Below are positions 1 to 7,351 of a stretch of DNA of 10,666 nucleotides, in pieces. The notes under the pieces are model-generated. The model saw only the letters and a list, made by a program, of their open reading frames with translations. It was not told the origin of the DNA and did not search any database. The position numbers and the translations under genes were made by a program. The stretch comes from JACOUT01 sp964580865 (lineage in GTDB: Bacteria > Myxococcota > UBA727 > VGSZ01), in the NCBI GenBank assembly GCA_964580865.1, contig CAZONM010000200.1:1-10666 (forward strand), in the 5' to 3' direction. Position 1 is the stretch's first letter, and every line of letters starts with the position of its first letter.

Positions 1-1000
1 CCACCGCGGCCGCCGGCGCCAACGCGGCCAGCGGCGACAACACGCGCACGTCGCGCCGGCGACTCGCGTGCACCACTACGACGACGCCGAGGGCCAGCCC
101 GGTGACGAGGAAGAGCACGGTCTGCGCGGGCGCGAGCAGCGCGAGGAGCACGGCCGCACCCGCCCAGCGCGCACGCCGCGCGCTCGGCGCGACGTCGCCG
201 GGGCTCGTGACGAGCAGCAGGGCCGCGAGCGCGATGGGCATGCCGAGCCCCTGGGGATGCTGAAAGAAGCTCGCGATGACGGGCGGCGGCAGCGCTTGCG
301 CGCTCACCCACGACGACGGCAGGAGCGCCACCCCCGGCATGGGCGCGCCCCACCCGTCGGCGAGCAGCGCCGCCGCGGGCCCGTAGCCGAGCGGCACCAC
401 CAGCACCGCCAGCCACGCGCCGCGCGCGCCGCCGAGCACGCGCCCCATGTCGGCCAGCACCAGCGCGAGCGTCGCGAGGCATGCGATGGTGATGACGTCG
501 CAAGACCACGCGAGTGGCAGCGCGGTCGAGCGCGCCACCAGCGCCACCAGCACGTCGTAGCCGTAGTGATATGCGAACGGCGCGCCCGGAAAGAGCGGGT
601 GCTCGGGCGGCAGCACGCCGCGCGCCATGGCGGCGCTGACACCGAAGTGCGTCGAGCCTTCGTCCCACAGGAACGTGGTCAGCGTCGTCCACGTCCCGAA
701 CCCGACGAGCGCGGCCAGCGCCGCCCACTCCGCTCGCGAGCGCGCCCGGCCCTCGGGCGACCTCACGCGCGCTCGGCGCGCGCGCACCTCGAGCAGCGCA
801 GGCACGAGGCCGACGAGCGCGGTGAGCATGAGGCCCACGGCGATGCTGTCGAACGGCCGGCCGAGGAGCTCGGGGAGGGCCGCGAGCACCGCCAGCGTCG
901 TCGCCAGCGCCACGCTGGCGCGCCGCTCGTCCGCGCATGCCAGCGCCCAGCGCACCGCCAGGAACACCGACGCCACCGCCACGACGAGCACCAACACCAC
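1..1000 (-). CDS. Multipass membrane protein, GT-C glycosyltransferase-like (partial, C-terminus off the left edge)
   Basis: The reading frame stays open from GTG at 1000 to the window edge (333 codons). The translation is strongly hydrophobic, with likely membrane spans near residues 1-19, 53-71, 91-110, 172-186, 196-212 and 281-311. After the span at 91-110 comes WDEGSTHFG (112-120). A short loop follows with PPEHPLFPGAPFAYHYGYD (131-149), giving way to another hydrophobic stretch. An acidic residue (D113 or E114) just after an early span, followed by a YHYG segment, is the layout of many GT-C type membrane proteins that use polyprenyl-linked sugars; the catalytic role is inferred. It starts 9 bases after the upstream stop and is in the same frame, so it is probably the last visible gene of the cluster. 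GTG at 997 and 991 are alternative starts, and no good ribosome binding site is visible. It could instead be an uncharacterised DUF2298-like membrane protein. Confidence 0.72.
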   Translation of the reverse strand, partial: MVLVLVVAVASVFLAVRWALACADERRASVALATTLAVLAALPELLGRPFDSIAVGLMLTALVGLVPALLEVRARRARVRSPEGRARSRAEWAALAALVGFGTWTTLTTFLWDEGSTHFGVSAAMARGVLPPEHPLFPGAPFAYHYGYDVLVALVARSTALPLAWSCDVITIACLATLALVLADMGRVLGGARGAWLAVLVVPLGYGPAAALLADGWGAPMPGVALLPSSWVSAQALPPPVIASFFQHPQGLGMPIALAALLLVTSPGDVAPSARRARWAGAAVLLALLAPAQTVLFLVTGLALGVVVVVHASRRRDVRVLSPLAALAPAAAV

Positions 1001-1009
1001 GGGCGCAGT

Positions 1010-2989
1010 CTACTCGCCCCTCGGTCCCGGGGGTGTCGGCGGCGCGCGGCGCAGCACCACTAGCTCACGCCCGTCGTCGATCGGCATGCGCGACACGACC
1101 TCCAACCGCGCCAACCCGCGCGCCAGCGGCGAACCGCCGCGGGTCACGACGCGCACGTCGCCCGTGCACGGCAGCGGCCCGCGCCAGCGATCGAGGTCGG
1201 CGCGCACCAACACGACCGGCGCGGCGTCGACGAGGTCCGCCAGGGCGAGCGCCTCCTCGTCGTCGAGCACGACGAGCGAGCCCGGCGGCGCCGCGCGCAG
1301 CGCCGCTTCCACCGGCCTCGTGCGCGCGACCACCGCCGCTGTGCTCGTCGTCGCGCGCGCGCACCCGTCGCGCACCAACATGGGCAAGGCCACGCGCGCG
1401 CGGTCGATGGCGATGAGCGTGCGCGGCGCGAGCCCCGGGTCGGCAGCGATCACGGGGTTACCCTCCTCGGGCCGCCAGTTGTCCATCATGCGCCGCGCCT
1501 CGAGCGCGCCGCCGCCCTCGGCCGTACCGGGGAGCAGCGGGCCGACGACCAAGGCCGCGAGCACCGCTACGAGCACCGCCGCCAGCGCTGCCCCGAGCGC
1601 GCGCGCGGCGTCGGCGCGCCAGCGCACGAGCACCGCGAAAACGAGCGGGGCGCTCAGCACGAGCACGCACGAGAGCGACGCCACCGCGGGCGAGGCGCCG
1701 AGGGCCAGCGGCACCGACGTGGGTGCGAAGCCGCGCGCTACCAGCGGCAGCATCATCTCGTACACCGGGTTGGCGAGGGCGTCGCTCAGGTGCGGGAAGA
1801 ACATCCCCGCGATGCCCGAGTGCACCACGCCCACGGCAACCAGGGCCGACAGCGTCGCGATCGACAGCGCGGGTCGCGCGCGCGCGCTGCGATCGAAATA
1901 CAGCGCCGCGGGCACCGCCCACAGGCCGATGAGCTCGCTGACGTAGCGCGGGCCCACGCTCCAGCCACCGCGCCAGCCGCGAAAGCCCGCGATGAAGAGC
2001 AGCAAGAGCACGCTCGCCGCCGCCACGGCCACCGCCTGCGCGCGCTCGTCGCGTCGGCGCAAGTTGCCGATCAGCGCAGCCGCGCCCACCGCCAGCACCG
2101 GCGAGAAGAACCACAGCCCCACGGCCGGCGACACGAGCACCGCGCGCCACACCGACGGATCCGGCGCGCCGATACCGAAGAGCGTGCCGGCCACGACCTC
2201 CTGGTACTGGCGGTTCTCGAGGAAGCTGTAGCCGGTGCGCCACGGCGCGCCGAACATCGCCGTGTGGGCGACGCACACCGCCAGCGCCACCGGGAGCGCG
2301 CCGAGCGCGAGCCACAGCACCGTGTCGCGTCGTCGATCGCACCACCAGACCAGCGCGGCCATGGGCGCGGCCGCGACGAGCGCCGGGTACTCGGCGCCCA
2401 CGGCCGCCGCCAGCGCGAGCCCGATGCCCCCGAGCCGCGCACGACGCGAGCGCGGCGCCTCGTCGGGCGCGCCGCGCGCATACAAGAGGGCCGCGGCGGG
2501 CGCCAGCGCGGCGATGCCGTGCCCCGAGAGGACGTTGATCGACGCCAACACGCCGCTGCCGACGACCATGCCCACCAGGCTCAGGTCGGCGATCACGGGG
2601 TCGGCGACGCGTCGCCGCAGCCCGAGCCACACCACCACCATGAGCGCGAGGCAAGGGACGGCCGAGCCGAAGACGCGCGCGACGCGCGTGAGCGTCTCGC
2701 GCGTCAGGTCGCCGGTAAACGGATGCACGAGCGCGTACCCTGCGGCCGCGAGCAGGCTCGTGAGCGGCGCCTTCGACGAGTAGAGCCGCCCCGCGCGCTG
2801 CGCCTTGTCGTCGATGTAGCCCCACTCGGCCACGACGGCGTCGATGGCGAACGTGCCGTGCTCCACCACCGCCTTGGCGGCGAACACGCGCACACCCTCG
2901 TTCGGGTTGTTGAGCGGCGTGTGCAGCGGCGACGCCACCGCCACGCAGGCCGCGATCGCCACTGGCACCGCCAGCTCGCGCGCGCGCAT
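1010..2989 (-). CDS. Multipass membrane protein, GT-C-like, with C-terminal soluble domain
   Basis: This is a 659-residue protein. The start is ATG at 2989, which shares one base with the stop of the preceding gene (TGATG), so translation is probably coupled. Span 1 is near residues 7-20. It is followed by a long loop with NNPNEGVRVFAAKAVVEHG (27-45) and the motif YSSKAPLTSLL (70-80). About ten hydrophobic spans then follow up to about residue 487. Other marks are EYPALVA (200-206), SFLENRQYQEV (255-265), GLWFFSPVLA (291-300) and GGWSVGPRYVSEL (341-353). These segments recur in bacterial membrane proteins usually annotated as glycosyltransferase-like or hypothetical. E31 and D60/D61 in the first loop are candidate acidic catalytic residues by analogy with GT-C enzymes. 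Residues 488-659 are soluble, probably periplasmic, and of unknown role. The likely function is transfer of a lipid-linked sugar at the inner membrane, but this is family-level inference with no substrate indicated. Confidence 0.78.
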   Translation of the reverse strand: MRARELAVPVAIAACVAVASPLHTPLNNPNEGVRVFAAKAVVEHGTFAIDAVVAEWGYIDDKAQRAGRLYSSKAPLTSLLAAAGYALVHPFTGDLTRETLTRVARVFGSAVPCLALMVVVWLGLRRRVADPVIADLSLVGMVVGSGVLASINVLSGHGIAALAPAAALLYARGAPDEAPRSRRARLGGIGLALAAAVGAEYPALVAAAPMAALVWWCDRRRDTVLWLALGALPVALAVCVAHTAMFGAPWRTGYSFLENRQYQEVVAGTLFGIGAPDPSVWRAVLVSPAVGLWFFSPVLAVGAAALIGNLRRRDERAQAVAVAAASVLLLLFIAGFRGWRGGWSVGPRYVSELIGLWAVPAALYFDRSARARPALSIATLSALVAVGVVHSGIAGMFFPHLSDALANPVYEMMLPLVARGFAPTSVPLALGASPAVASLSCVLVLSAPLVFAVLVRWRADAARALGAALAAVLVAVLAALVVGPLLPGTAEGGGALEARRMMDNWRPEEGNPVIAADPGLAPRTLIAIDRARVALPMLVRDGCARATTSTAAVVARTRPVEAALRAAPPGSLVVLDDEEALALADLVDAAPVVLVRADLDRWRGPLPCTGDVRVVTRGGSPLARGLARLEVVSRMPIDDGRELVVLRRAPPTPPGPRGE

Positions 2990-5115
2990 CACGCGGTGCG
3001 GCGCACCAGCCCGGCCTCGACGAGGACCAGGGCGACGGCCGCCAGGAACAGGAAGGGCCACAGGTGGAGATCGTCGTCGCGACCGCCGGCGCCGCTGCTG
3101 CGCGCGCCCGTGGGCGTGGCGCGCGCCAGCGCGTCGGCGTCGGCGGGCGTCGGATCGCTCTCGCGGGGGTCGAGCAACACGGTGAAGCGCTCGGCGGCGA
3201 CCTCGCGCGGCTCGCTCCCGTCGGCGCGGGCGAGCACGCGGTACCGGCCGACCTCGTCGGTGGCGGCGTAGGTGACGGTGGCGGCGCCCTCCACGCGCAA
3301 GGTGGTCTCGCGTCCGCTGGGCGCGCGCACCACGAGCTCGTCGGCGCCGCGAGGCACGCGCACCGTTGCGCGCTCGCCGACGTGCACCAGGCGCGCGGCG
3401 CCGTCGTCGAGCGCGCCGCCGAGGTAGAGCACCAGCTGGCGCATGAGCGGGAGGAAGCCCGGGCGGATCGCGAGGTCGCTCCAGTCGCGGTCGACGCTGG
3501 TGAGCAACACGGCGACGCGGCCGTCGCCGACGTCGCGCTCGACCAGGGCGGGCGCGCCGTTCGAGAAGCGCACGAGCACATCGCCGTTCGGCGTGCCGCC
3601 CGGCTCCAGCAGCATGAACGTGTGCGTGCGCACGCGCCCGAGCCCCGGCAAGTCCTCGCCCTGGGCCAGCCCGCGCAGCACCGGGTGCTCGGCGCGAAAG
3701 CGCGTGAGGGTGAGCACGTCGGCCACGCTGGCGTCGTCGAGCAGCGCCTGCCCCTTGCTGCCGCGCAGCGGTGCGTACAACAGCTCGCCGAGCGCGCGGT
3801 TGGCCCACTCGACGTCGACCTGATCACCCACGGTCATCAACACGCCGCCGCCGGCGCGCGTGTGCTCCACCAGCGCGGCCGCGGCGGCGTCGTCGATGCG
3901 CGCCACATTCGCCAGCACCACCACGCGCGCACCGGCGAAGGTGGAGGCGCGCACCTGATCGGGGCCGATGATCTCGAGCGTCATCCCGCTCGGCCCGCCG
4001 CCGCCGCGCAGGGCGGTCTCCAGGTAGAAGACCTCGTCCTTGAACGGCAACGCCTGCGGCGCGCCGTCGACGACCACGACCTTGAGCGGCGGCGGCAGCT
4101 CGAAGGGCAGCTCCACCTGATCGTCGAGCTCGAACGCGTCACGCTCGAGCGACACGGCCACGTGCGCGTCCGCGTCCGGCGTGGGCGACGCCTCGTCGTC
4201 GCCGCTGAGGGAATGATGAAACGACCGCTCGACCACTCGCCCCGGCGGCATCGGCAGCAGCAGGCGCGCCGCGCGCCGCTCACCCACCCGCAGGTCCGCC
4301 GGCACGTCCACCGACGGGCCAAGCCACCGCTGCGCGGTGATGCCGACGACGAGCGCCTCGCCGGATCGACCGGTGGTGCGGCGCACCTGGACGTCGAGGA
4401 GCGCGTGGTTGGGCGGCGGCTCCTCGTCGATGACGCGGGACCACTCGATCGTGACACCGGCGCCATCCACCGTGGACGCGCTGCCCGAGAAGCCGTGCGC
4501 CGCGAGATCCGAGAGCAGCACCACCCGGCGCTCGCCGGCGCCCTCTACGGCGCGCGCCAAGGCGGCCCCGTGCGCCGCGCACGCCGCCAGATCCGCGAAC
4601 GCATGTCCGCCACGCTGTGCCTCGAGCGCAGCCACCGCGCGCCCCCGGTCGAACGACGGGGCCGCTAGGTCGCGGGGCGCGCCATCGCATGCCACCACGC
4701 CCACGCGCACGTCGTCGGGCTCGGCGCGCACGCGCTCGAGCGCCGCGGCGCGCGCGCGCTCCAGCAGCGTTCGTCCGTCGATGCGCGTGTGCATCGACGC
4801 GCTGACGTCGAGCGCCACCACCACCACCAGCGGCGCCGCGCGCTGGCCGTCGACCTGCTCGGCGCGCAGCACCGGCCGGGTGAGCGCCAGGGCCAGCGCC
4901 ACGACGACCAACGTGCGGACCAGCAGGAGCAGCAGCTGGCGCAGGCGAATGCTGCGCGCGGTGCGCCGCTGGCTCTTGAGCAGCAGCTCGAGCGCGCCGA
5001 AAGGTACGCGGCGCGCGCGGCGCTTCGAGATGAGGTGCACGATGAACGGCACTGCGGCCGCCGCCAGGCCCCAGGCCAGCGCGCCGTCGAGAAGCGCGAG
5101 CTGGCCCACGATCAC
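2989..5115 (-). CDS. BatA-like membrane protein with vWA domain and amidotransferase-like domain
   Basis: This is a 708-residue protein. The GTG start at 5115 overlaps the stop of the preceding gene (GTGA); GTG at 5109 is an alternative. Residues 10-80 have the BatA N-terminal arrangement: a first span (10-28), a basic KRRARRVPFGALELLLKSQ loop, then a second span (59-78). The vWA domain starts at about 96 with the metal-site motif DVSAS (103-107) and has LSD at 201-203. Between them the usual Thr position reads GGHAFADLA (169-177), with no Thr. Residues 343-565 resemble the class I glutamine amidotransferase-like fold found in this family (VVVVDGAPQ near 346-354, GGGVLMTVG 422-430), and no catalytic triad is evident. 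A last span lies at 685-703. Both ends are therefore anchored in the inner membrane with the bulk probably periplasmic. It sits directly after MoxR and DUF58 genes, as in known MoxR-BatA clusters. It probably serves as the membrane partner of the ATPase. Confidence 0.88.
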   Translation of the reverse strand: MIVGQLALLDGALAWGLAAAAVPFIVHLISKRRARRVPFGALELLLKSQRRTARSIRLRQLLLLLVRTLVVVALALALTRPVLRAEQVDGQRAAPLVVVVALDVSASMHTRIDGRTLLERARAAALERVRAEPDDVRVGVVACDGAPRDLAAPSFDRGRAVAALEAQRGGHAFADLAACAAHGAALARAVEGAGERRVVLLSDLAAHGFSGSASTVDGAGVTIEWSRVIDEEPPPNHALLDVQVRRTTGRSGEALVVGITAQRWLGPSVDVPADLRVGERRAARLLLPMPPGRVVERSFHHSLSGDDEASPTPDADAHVAVSLERDAFELDDQVELPFELPPPLKVVVVDGAPQALPFKDEVFYLETALRGGGGPSGMTLEIIGPDQVRASTFAGARVVVLANVARIDDAAAAALVEHTRAGGGVLMTVGDQVDVEWANRALGELLYAPLRGSKGQALLDDASVADVLTLTRFRAEHPVLRGLAQGEDLPGLGRVRTHTFMLLEPGGTPNGDVLVRFSNGAPALVERDVGDGRVAVLLTSVDRDWSDLAIRPGFLPLMRQLVLYLGGALDDGAARLVHVGERATVRVPRGADELVVRAPSGRETTLRVEGAATVTYAATDEVGRYRVLARADGSEPREVAAERFTVLLDPRESDPTPADADALARATPTGARSSGAGGRDDDLHLWPFLFLAAVALVLVEAGLVRRTA

Positions 5116-6062
5116 CGCCCCCCGCGCAACAGCGCCGCACCGTGCAGCGCCTCGGCCAGCACGCGCACGGGCGGCTCGTCGGTGGGCGCCAGGTGCCAGC
5201 GCACATCGAGGCGCGCGGCGGCGAGGCGCGCGGCATCGAGGAAGGCGCGCAGCTCCTCGAGGTAGCTGTCGCGCACCAGCGGCGCCTCCACCTGGACCAC
5301 GCGATCGCCCTCGAGGTCTTCGAAGCGCACCACGCCGTCGAACGGCAGCTCGAGCTCGTCGCGATCGAGGGTGTGCAACAGCAAGGCGTCGCACCCCATG
5401 CGGCGCAGCACGCCGAGCGGCTCGAGGGCGCTGAAGCCGTCATCCGCGCCGCAGTCGAACAGATCGGAGATCACCACGATGAGCGCGCGCCTGGTGAGGC
5501 GCTCGGCCACGGTCTCGAGGGTCTCGGCGAGCGCGGTGGTGCCGCGGGGCTGTGCGCTCGCCAGCGCCTCGAGCACGGTCCCGAGCTGGTCGCGGCGAGC
5601 GCGTGGCGCCAGGTGCACGCGCTCGTCGCCGGCGAACAGCGACACGCCCACCGCGTCTCCATGGTGCACGGCGAGCCAGGTCAGCGCCGCCGCCCACGTC
5701 TTGGCCGCCTCGAGCTTCGACACCGAGAAGGTGCCGCGCGCGCCGCCCGCGTAGGCCATGGACCCCGAGGTGTCGACCACCAGCGCTACCTCGATGGTGG
5801 TCTCGTCGAGGTGGCGGCGCACGAAGTAGCGGTCGAGGCGCGCGAACGCGCGCCAGTCGAGCCGGCGCAGGTCGTCGCCCGGCGCGTACGGCTTGTGCTC
5901 GGCGAACTCCGACGACGATCCGAAGCGCTTGGAGCGGTGCCCGCCCGCGAGCACGCCGTCGGCGACCACGCGCGCGCGCAGCTCCAAGGGCGCAATGCCG
6001 TACACGGTGGCGGCGGGAAGGAGCGCGGCCGCGGCGGGGGCGGCGGGCGCCGCGTCGGTCAT
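5112..6062 (-). CDS. DUF58 family protein (vWA-fold partner of MoxR)
   Basis: This is a 316-residue protein. The ATG start at 6062 overlaps the moxR stop (ATGA), with GGAG at 6073-6070, 7 bases upstream of the start. The hallmark DUF58 segment is at 51-86, with SEFAEHKPYAPGDDLRRLDW followed by RAFARLDRYFVRRHLDE. A vWA fold with a complete metal-ion (MIDAS) set follows: DTSGS at 97-101, Thr in RGTTAL (T175/T176) and SD at 199-200. No membrane span is visible, so the protein is probably cytoplasmic or peripheral. DUF58 proteins are nearly always encoded next to MoxR ATPases and are thought to be their partner or adaptor, and that context holds here on both sides. The Ala/Pro-rich first 18 residues are low complexity. 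The family assignment is firm. The biochemical role of the family is poorly known. Confidence 0.93.
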   Translation of the reverse strand: MTDAAPAAPAAAALLPAATVYGIAPLELRARVVADGVLAGGHRSKRFGSSSEFAEHKPYAPGDDLRRLDWRAFARLDRYFVRRHLDETTIEVALVVDTSGSMAYAGGARGTFSVSKLEAAKTWAAALTWLAVHHGDAVGVSLFAGDERVHLAPRARRDQLGTVLEALASAQPRGTTALAETLETVAERLTRRALIVVISDLFDCGADDGFSALEPLGVLRRMGCDALLLHTLDRDELELPFDGVVRFEDLEGDRVVQVEAPLVRDSYLEELRAFLDAARLAAARLDVRWHLAPTDEPPVRVLAEALHGAALLRGGR

Positions 6063-7189
6063 CCGGTCGCTCCATCGGGCGGCAGGTGCGCGATGAGGTC
6101 GCCGATGATGTCGGCCGCGCGCGCGCCGCTGGCCTGCGCCTGGAACGTGACCACCACGCGGTGCGCCAGCACCGGGACCGCGATGTCCCTCACGTCGTCG
6201 ACGGAGGCGGCGAAGCGCCCCTGGAGCACGGCGCGCGCCTTGGCGGCCAGCACCAGGTACTGCGAGGCGCGCGGGCCGGCGCCCCAGGTGAGCTGGCGCG
6301 CCCACCGCTGCTCGTCGTGGCGTGCGGTCGTAGCGGCCGTGGGCGGCCCGTCGGCGCGCGTGGCGCGCGCGAGCTTCACGGCGTAGGCGACCACGTGATC
6401 GGGCACGGGCACCCGCCGCACCAGATCGGAGAACGCGAGCACCTCTTCCTGCGACAGCACCGGCGCGATGGCCGGCGGCGGCCCCGCGGTGGTCTGGCGC
6501 ACGATCTCCTGCTCCTCGGCCTCGCTCGGGTAGCCGACCTCGATGAGGAACATGAAGCGATCGAGCTGCGCCTCGGGCAGCGGGTAGGTGCCCTCCTGCT
6601 CGATAGGGTTCTGCGTCGCGAACACCAGGAACGGCGGCGGCAGCGGGAACGTGCGCCCACCAGCCGTCACCTTGTGTTCCTGCATGGCTTGCAGGAGCGC
6701 CGCCTGGGTCTTCGGCGGCGTGCGGTTGATCTCGTCGGCCAAGAGCACGTTGGCGAACACCGGTCCAGGCACGAAGCGGAAGGCGCGGCGCCCGGTGGTC
6801 CGGTCCTCCTCGAGCACGTCGGTGCCCGAGATGTCCGATGGCATGAGGTCGGGCGTGAACTGGATGCGGTTGAACGTGAGGCCCAACCCCTCGGCGAGGG
6901 TCTGGATCAAGAGCGTCTTGGCGAGGCCTGGGACTCCGACGAAGAGGCCATGACCGCGCGCAAACAGCGAGATGAGGAGCAGCTCGATGACGCGCCCTTG
7001 GCCCACGATGCGCTTGTGCAGCTCGGCCGTGAGCGCGGCCGCGCGCTCGCGCAACCGGCGCGCCAGCTCGACGTCGTCGAGACCGGCCAGGGCCGGCGGT
7101 GGGGGCGCGACGGAGGGTGGTGGAGGCGGCGCGGGCGCGGTGCCCGCTGGGGGTGTCACGAGCGGCATGGACGGGTCGGTCAGGGCCAC
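6059..7189 (-). CDS. MoxR family AAA+ ATPase
   Basis: This is a 376-residue cytoplasmic ATPase with a complete set of AAA+ motifs. Walker A is GVPGLAKT (85-92), and Walker B is VLLADEINRTPPKTQ (148-162). Sensor 1 lies in FATQNPIEQEGTYPLPEAQ (190-208), and sensor 2 is GAGPRA (303-308). This is the standard MoxR pattern; these ATPases act as chaperones that remodel or insert metal into vWA-domain clients. The GTG start at 7189 is chosen because GGAG lies 9 bases upstream. ATG at 7168 is a plausible shorter start, and an ATG at 7255 reads through the putative promoter and is disfavoured. The first ~35 residues are Pro/Ala-rich and lie ahead of the conserved core, which begins near residue 37. 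It is the first gene of the leftward cluster and overlaps the DUF58 gene by 4 bases, as expected for co-expression. Confidence in the family is very high; the client is unknown. Confidence 0.95.
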   Translation of the reverse strand: MALTDPSMPLVTPPAGTAPAPPPPPSVAPPPPALAGLDDVELARRLRERAAALTAELHKRIVGQGRVIELLLISLFARGHGLFVGVPGLAKTLLIQTLAEGLGLTFNRIQFTPDLMPSDISGTDVLEEDRTTGRRAFRFVPGPVFANVLLADEINRTPPKTQAALLQAMQEHKVTAGGRTFPLPPPFLVFATQNPIEQEGTYPLPEAQLDRFMFLIEVGYPSEAEEQEIVRQTTAGPPPAIAPVLSQEEVLAFSDLVRRVPVPDHVVAYAVKLARATRADGPPTAATTARHDEQRWARQLTWGAGPRASQYLVLAAKARAVLQGRFAASVDDVRDIAVPVLAHRVVVTFQAQASGARAADIIGDLIAHLPPDGATG

Positions 7190-7220
7190 GTGCGGAGGCT
7201 CCGGCGGAAGGGCTCGGGCG

Positions 7221-7226
7221 ACAGTA
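7221..7226 (-). promoter_or_regulatory. Possible -10 element for the moxR cluster
   Basis: On the minus strand TACTGT fits the TAnnnT pattern and lies 31 bases upstream of the GTG start at 7189, a sensible distance for a short leader. No convincing -35 element is seen about 17 bases further upstream, so the call is weak. Confidence 0.22.
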
Positions 7227-7340
7227 CCATCCCTCCGGGTCCTACATGGCCTCACATCTCCCCCCCGCAGATCGGAGGATGGGGGCCGACGATTCGATCA
7301 GCAACACTTCTCGAGCGGGTGGTTGCCGTTGGGCACTCGT

Positions 7341-7346
7341 GGGAGG
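7341..7346 (+). promoter_or_regulatory. Ribosome binding site of the vWA lipoprotein gene
   Basis: GGGAGG ends 5 bases before ATG at 7352. It is a strong Shine-Dalgarno match and fixes that start rather than any of the upstream in-frame codons, which run back into the shadow of the leftward genes. Confidence 0.8.
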
Positions 7347-7351
7347 TTTCG

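Larger units (their letters stand above)
7190..7351. promoter_or_regulatory. Divergent intergenic control region between moxR and the vWA lipoprotein gene
   Basis: These 162 bases lie between two start codons facing away from each other, so promoters for both transcription units must lie here or inside the flanking genes. Composition is less GC-rich around 7290-7310 than in the flanking genes. An imperfect inverted repeat is present: CCATCCCTCC at 7227-7236 and GGAGGATGG at 7274-7282, pairing with one bulged base. It could be an operator or fold in the leader of the rightward gene. No clear sigma-70 -35/-10 pair was found for the rightward direction. Confidence 0.5.

Noticed and set aside
68..1063. 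A 331-codon plus-strand frame antisense to the left-edge membrane protein
   Set aside because: The composition is Arg/His-rich and unstructured. The opposite strand gives a coherent membrane protein with WDEG and YHYG segments.
1458..3827. A 789-codon open frame on the minus strand that overlaps two genes in another frame
   Set aside because: Its product is Arg/Ala/Gly-rich low complexity without domain motifs, while the other frame gives membrane spans and BatA/vWA motifs. It is a by-product of few stop codons in GC-rich DNA.
3064..4668. A 534-codon plus-strand frame antisense to the BatA-like gene
   Set aside because: The sequence is rich in His, Arg and Gln with no recognisable motifs, as expected from reading the complement of GC-rich codons.
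7190..7255. Longer moxR product starting at ATG 7255
   Set aside because: The extra 22 residues are not like a MoxR N-terminus, and the GTG at 7189 has GGAG at a normal distance. The extension would also cover the likely promoter.
5552..7351. Upstream extension of the lipoprotein frame by 600 codons
   Set aside because: It runs antisense across moxR and DUF58 and has Arg-rich composition. ATG at 7352 has a strong ribosome binding site and a proper lipoprotein signal peptide.
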